A stretch of DNA of 64,000 nt from Planctomycetota bacterium (GTDB lineage Bacteria; Planctomycetota; Phycisphaerae; UBA1845; PWPN01): positions 1 to 64,000 of the forward strand of contig JAKLEZ010000018.1 of NCBI GenBank assembly GCA_022711465.1. Direction: 5' to 3'. The notes beneath the pieces were generated by a model. The model saw only the letters and a list, made by a program, of their open reading frames with translations. It was not told the DNA's origin and searched no databases. Shown one piece after another: positions 62,038-64,000 of this stretch. The stretch's first letter is position 1. Each line of letters opens with the position of its first letter. The translations under genes were made by a program, and so were the position numbers.

Positions 62038-63748
62038 TGTCCACGACTTGCATCTCGACATTCGTGCAGCCTCTGAACGTGTTCAGCCTGGGCGTGAAAG
62101 CCACCTGGCATCGCCGATGCTGGAGCAGAGCTGGCAGATGGTCCTTCTGGCTGAAGGCGACCGCCCGGCATCGCTGGTGACCATCGCTCAGATGGAAGCT
62201 GAGGTGCTCGCCCGACGCACCCATGACTCGTGGTTCCCCGTCGACTTGCAGCGCACCGGACGCGAATTTCGGCCTTGGGTTCCCTTGTCCAAAAGGAGCA
62301 AGCTGCTCGATCTGCTGGACGGTCTGCTCGGACAGCTCCGACAGCCGCGTTTCGGCGTCCAGCCGGAGCGTGGGCTCGAGGTCCTGAGCAGTCAGCCGCT
62401 GATTGGCTCGGGCGACAAAGGCCGCGGTGAAGGATTCGATTCGATCGGCGGCGATCCGCAATCCGGCGGCCATCGCGTGCCCCCCGAAAGCGATCAGGTG
62501 CTCACGGCACTCGGCTAGGGCATGGTTCAGCTCAAAGTGCGGAATGCTCCGGCCGGAGCCCTGGCCCTGGCCGCTGTCCAGGGCGATGATGATCGTCGGT
62601 CGGCGGTAGCGCTCCACGACCCGTGAGGCCACGATCCCGATCACCCCAGCGTGCCAATTCTCCGAAGCCAGGACGATTCCACGCCGGGCATCGGACGCCA
62701 GGTGGCGGGCTTCGATCATCGCGCACGCCTCGTCAAAGATCCGCCGCTCGAGGCTCTTACGTTCCTGGTTGTGCCGCTCCAGAAGCAGGGCGATCTCCCG
62801 AGCTCGCTCCGGCGTCGCGCTGGTTAGCAGTTCGGCGGCCAGTTCCCCGTCGGCCATGCGCCCGGCGGAGTTGAGCCGCGGCGCCAGCCAGAAGCCCACA
62901 TGCTCACTGTCAAGCTTCTGGTCGGTGAGCCGGGCGGCTTCGATCAATGCCATGATCCCGGTCAGCTTGGATTTGGCCAGCCCGGTCAGCCCGTGGCGGG
63001 CCAGCACGCGATTCTCACCGGTCAACGGAACGACGTCAGCGATGGTGCCCAGGGCCACCAGGCCAGTGGCGTCCACGAGGAAATCACGGAATCGGGAGTG
63101 GACCTTCTCAGCACCACACAGGCTCTTGGCAGCCGCCCAAGCGAGCTTGAAGGCCACCCCGGCACCACACAAGTCCGGATTGGGATATCCTTCGCCGGCC
63201 CGCGGATGCACGACCACCTCCGCTTCAGGGAGCGTTCCCTCGAAGGCGTGGTGATCGGTGATGACCACGGCCAGCCCCAACGCGCGGGCCAGCCGGATCT
63301 GCTCGACGGCCGTGATTCCACAGTCGACGGTGATCAGGAGATCGGCCCCGTCCTGGCGGATCTGCCGAATGGCGTCGCTGTTAACCCCGTAGCCTTCCTC
63401 GATGCGGTGGGGAATGTAGTAGGAGACTCTCGCTCCCGCCAAGGTAAGCAGATGCCAGAGGATCGCCGTGCCGGTCAGCCCGTCGGCATCGTAGTCACCG
63501 TAGATCACGATCGACTCGCGATCACGCACCGCGCGGGCGATGCGCTCGGCGGCCTGAGTGACGCCAGGCAGCGATTCAGGGGCGTGGAGATGGCTGAGTT
63601 TCGGGTCGAGAAACGCCCTGACCCGGTCCGGTTCCATGATGCCTCGGTTGAACAGAACCTGGGCTACCAAGGGCGATACGCCGAGTCGCTGGGCGGCATT
63701 CCGGCACTCCGGCCAGGCGGGCGCGATGCTCCATGACTTGTTTTCCAT
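62021..63748 (-). CDS. recJ: Single-strand-specific exonuclease RecJ
   Basis: A 575-aa protein. ATG 63748 gives the normal N-terminus (MENKSWSIAP) with GGAGG 11 bases upstream; the frame runs to 63934. It has DHH-family motifs: IVIYGDYDADGLTGTAIL (metal-binding Asp cluster), LLITVDCGI, VVITDHHAFEGTLPEA, and in the DHHA1 half the GSGRSIPHFELNHAL and AFGGHAMAAGLRI passages. RecJ degrades 5' single-stranded DNA in recombination and mismatch repair. The predicted length is in the usual range. Confidence 0.95.
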   Translation of the reverse strand: MENKSWSIAPAWPECRNAAQRLGVSPLVAQVLFNRGIMEPDRVRAFLDPKLSHLHAPESLPGVTQAAERIARAVRDRESIVIYGDYDADGLTGTAILWHLLTLAGARVSYYIPHRIEEGYGVNSDAIRQIRQDGADLLITVDCGITAVEQIRLARALGLAVVITDHHAFEGTLPEAEVVVHPRAGEGYPNPDLCGAGVAFKLAWAAAKSLCGAEKVHSRFRDFLVDATGLVALGTIADVVPLTGENRVLARHGLTGLAKSKLTGIMALIEAARLTDQKLDSEHVGFWLAPRLNSAGRMADGELAAELLTSATPERAREIALLLERHNQERKSLERRIFDEACAMIEARHLASDARRGIVLASENWHAGVIGIVASRVVERYRRPTIIIALDSGQGQGSGRSIPHFELNHALAECREHLIAFGGHAMAAGLRIAADRIESFTAAFVARANQRLTAQDLEPTLRLDAETRLSELSEQTVQQIEQLAPFGQGNPRPKFASGALQVDGEPRVMGASGEHLSFHLSDGHQRCRAVAFSQKDHLPALLQHRRCQVAFTPRLNTFRGCTNVEMQVVDIRCPV

Positions 63749-63795
63749 CTTGGCGGTGCCCTCCATGGCGCGTGCCTGTACGACCATCCCCGGGC

Positions 63796-63824
63796 AGTAT
63801 AGTGACCGGCGTCCGAGCCAACAA
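63796..63824 (-). promoter_or_regulatory. Candidate promoter of recJ
   Basis: On the minus strand TTGTTG (63824-63819) and TATACT (63801-63796) are 17 bases apart, about 50 bases before the recJ start. The -35 match is weak and the -10 good. Confidence 0.4.
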
Positions 63825-63875
63825 CGCTCGGCCGGTTGGATTCTCCCCCGCCTCGGGGCTATCCTGTCAATCACG

Positions 63876-64000
63876 ATGGCATCGGGCAAGGAGAGCAAGC
63901 ATGCTTGGCTGCGGGCACTGGGCGGCAATGACATGCCCGCACGAATAGCCCTGGCGGACGGCGAATACGAGCACCGGCGGACCTACAAGCATGACTTCTT
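63876..64000 (+). CDS. N-terminus of a probable LPS-kinase-like protein, cut by the window edge
   Basis: Open from ATG 63876 to the end of the window (41 codons): MASGKESKHAWLRALGG, then ARIALADGEYEHRRTYKHDF. The passage ending HDF recalls the start of Kdo/WaaP-type lipopolysaccharide kinases in Planctomycetes, but the kinase core is beyond the edge, so the family is a guess. It is divergent from recJ. Confidence 0.45.
   Translation, partial: MASGKESKHAWLRALGGNDMPARIALADGEYEHRRTYKHDF

Noticed and set aside
1..64000. CRISPR arrays, rRNA genes, insertion sequences and a replication origin
   Set aside because: No spaced direct repeats of CRISPR type, no rRNA-like stretch, no transposase and no cluster of DnaA-box-like sites were recognised. 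The only repeats found lie in coding sequence.

Overview
The window looks like chromosome from a Gram-negative, GC-rich member of the Planctomycetota, most likely the Phycisphaerae. Seen directly: several exported proteins with paired dockerin-like calcium-binding motifs (core like DGDVDQSDFGxFQRC), a YdjY-domain protein, an exosortase-associated EpsI-like protein next to a giant TPR protein, an LptD-type outer-membrane protein, a WD40 Ser/Thr kinase next to ECF sigma genes, and long spurious antisense ORFs typical of high GC. The lineage call is inference; no rRNA is present. There is one tRNA (Glu, CTC), no CRISPR array and no intact mobile element.

Layout. 1-15.8 kb: HPr-kinase-like P-loop gene; a minus-strand block EpsI-like, 1810-aa TPR protein, YdjY protein and beta-propeller-like lipoprotein; then plus-strand NeuD-type acyltransferase, YfhO membrane protein and DegP/HtrA protease. 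15.9-26.7 kb: small RHH-like protein, LptD-like protein behind a clear sigma70-type promoter, hybrid histidine kinase, exported clan GH-A glycosidase, M6 metalloprotease with dockerin. 26.7-32.9 kb: DevC/DevA/DevB-type ABC exporter, MbtH-like protein, the severed C-terminal end of an NRPS-type thioesterase, and on the other strand nikR, an AI-2E family permease and an Sfp-type phosphopantetheinyl transferase. I read this as the shell of a nonribosomal peptide locus whose synthetase is missing, or was lost in assembly. 32.9-36.7 kb: repeat-rich exported protein with a CGAG/Arg-rich tail, small Cys-rich membrane protein overlapping an AONS-family enzyme, tRNA-Glu and a tyrosine-recombinase remnant at the tRNA 3' end.

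36.6-54.9 kb is dominated by large exported proteins (975-aa dockerin protein, Gly-rich protein, 1606-aa CotH/LTD protein, beta-helix protein, spermidine-synthase-like protein). Between them lies a Ser/Thr kinase-WD40 gene with a region-4-only sigma fragment and a divergent full-length ECF sigma factor. A 1-kb gap near 54 kb holds a decayed dockerin fragment. 54.9-64 kb: a sulfur block (Rrf2 regulator, trans-sulfuration enzyme, CysA) behind a strong promoter with an operator-like palindrome, an HELLH lipoprotein peptidase, a heparinase II/III-like protein, recJ, and the start of a probable LPS-kinase-like gene.

Starts were re-chosen from ribosome binding sites, signal peptides and stop/start overlaps. 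ATGA overlaps link nikR to the permease, the Cys-rich protein to the AONS enzyme, and the sigma fragment to the kinase. All functional names rest on motifs read by eye; no database search was possible.
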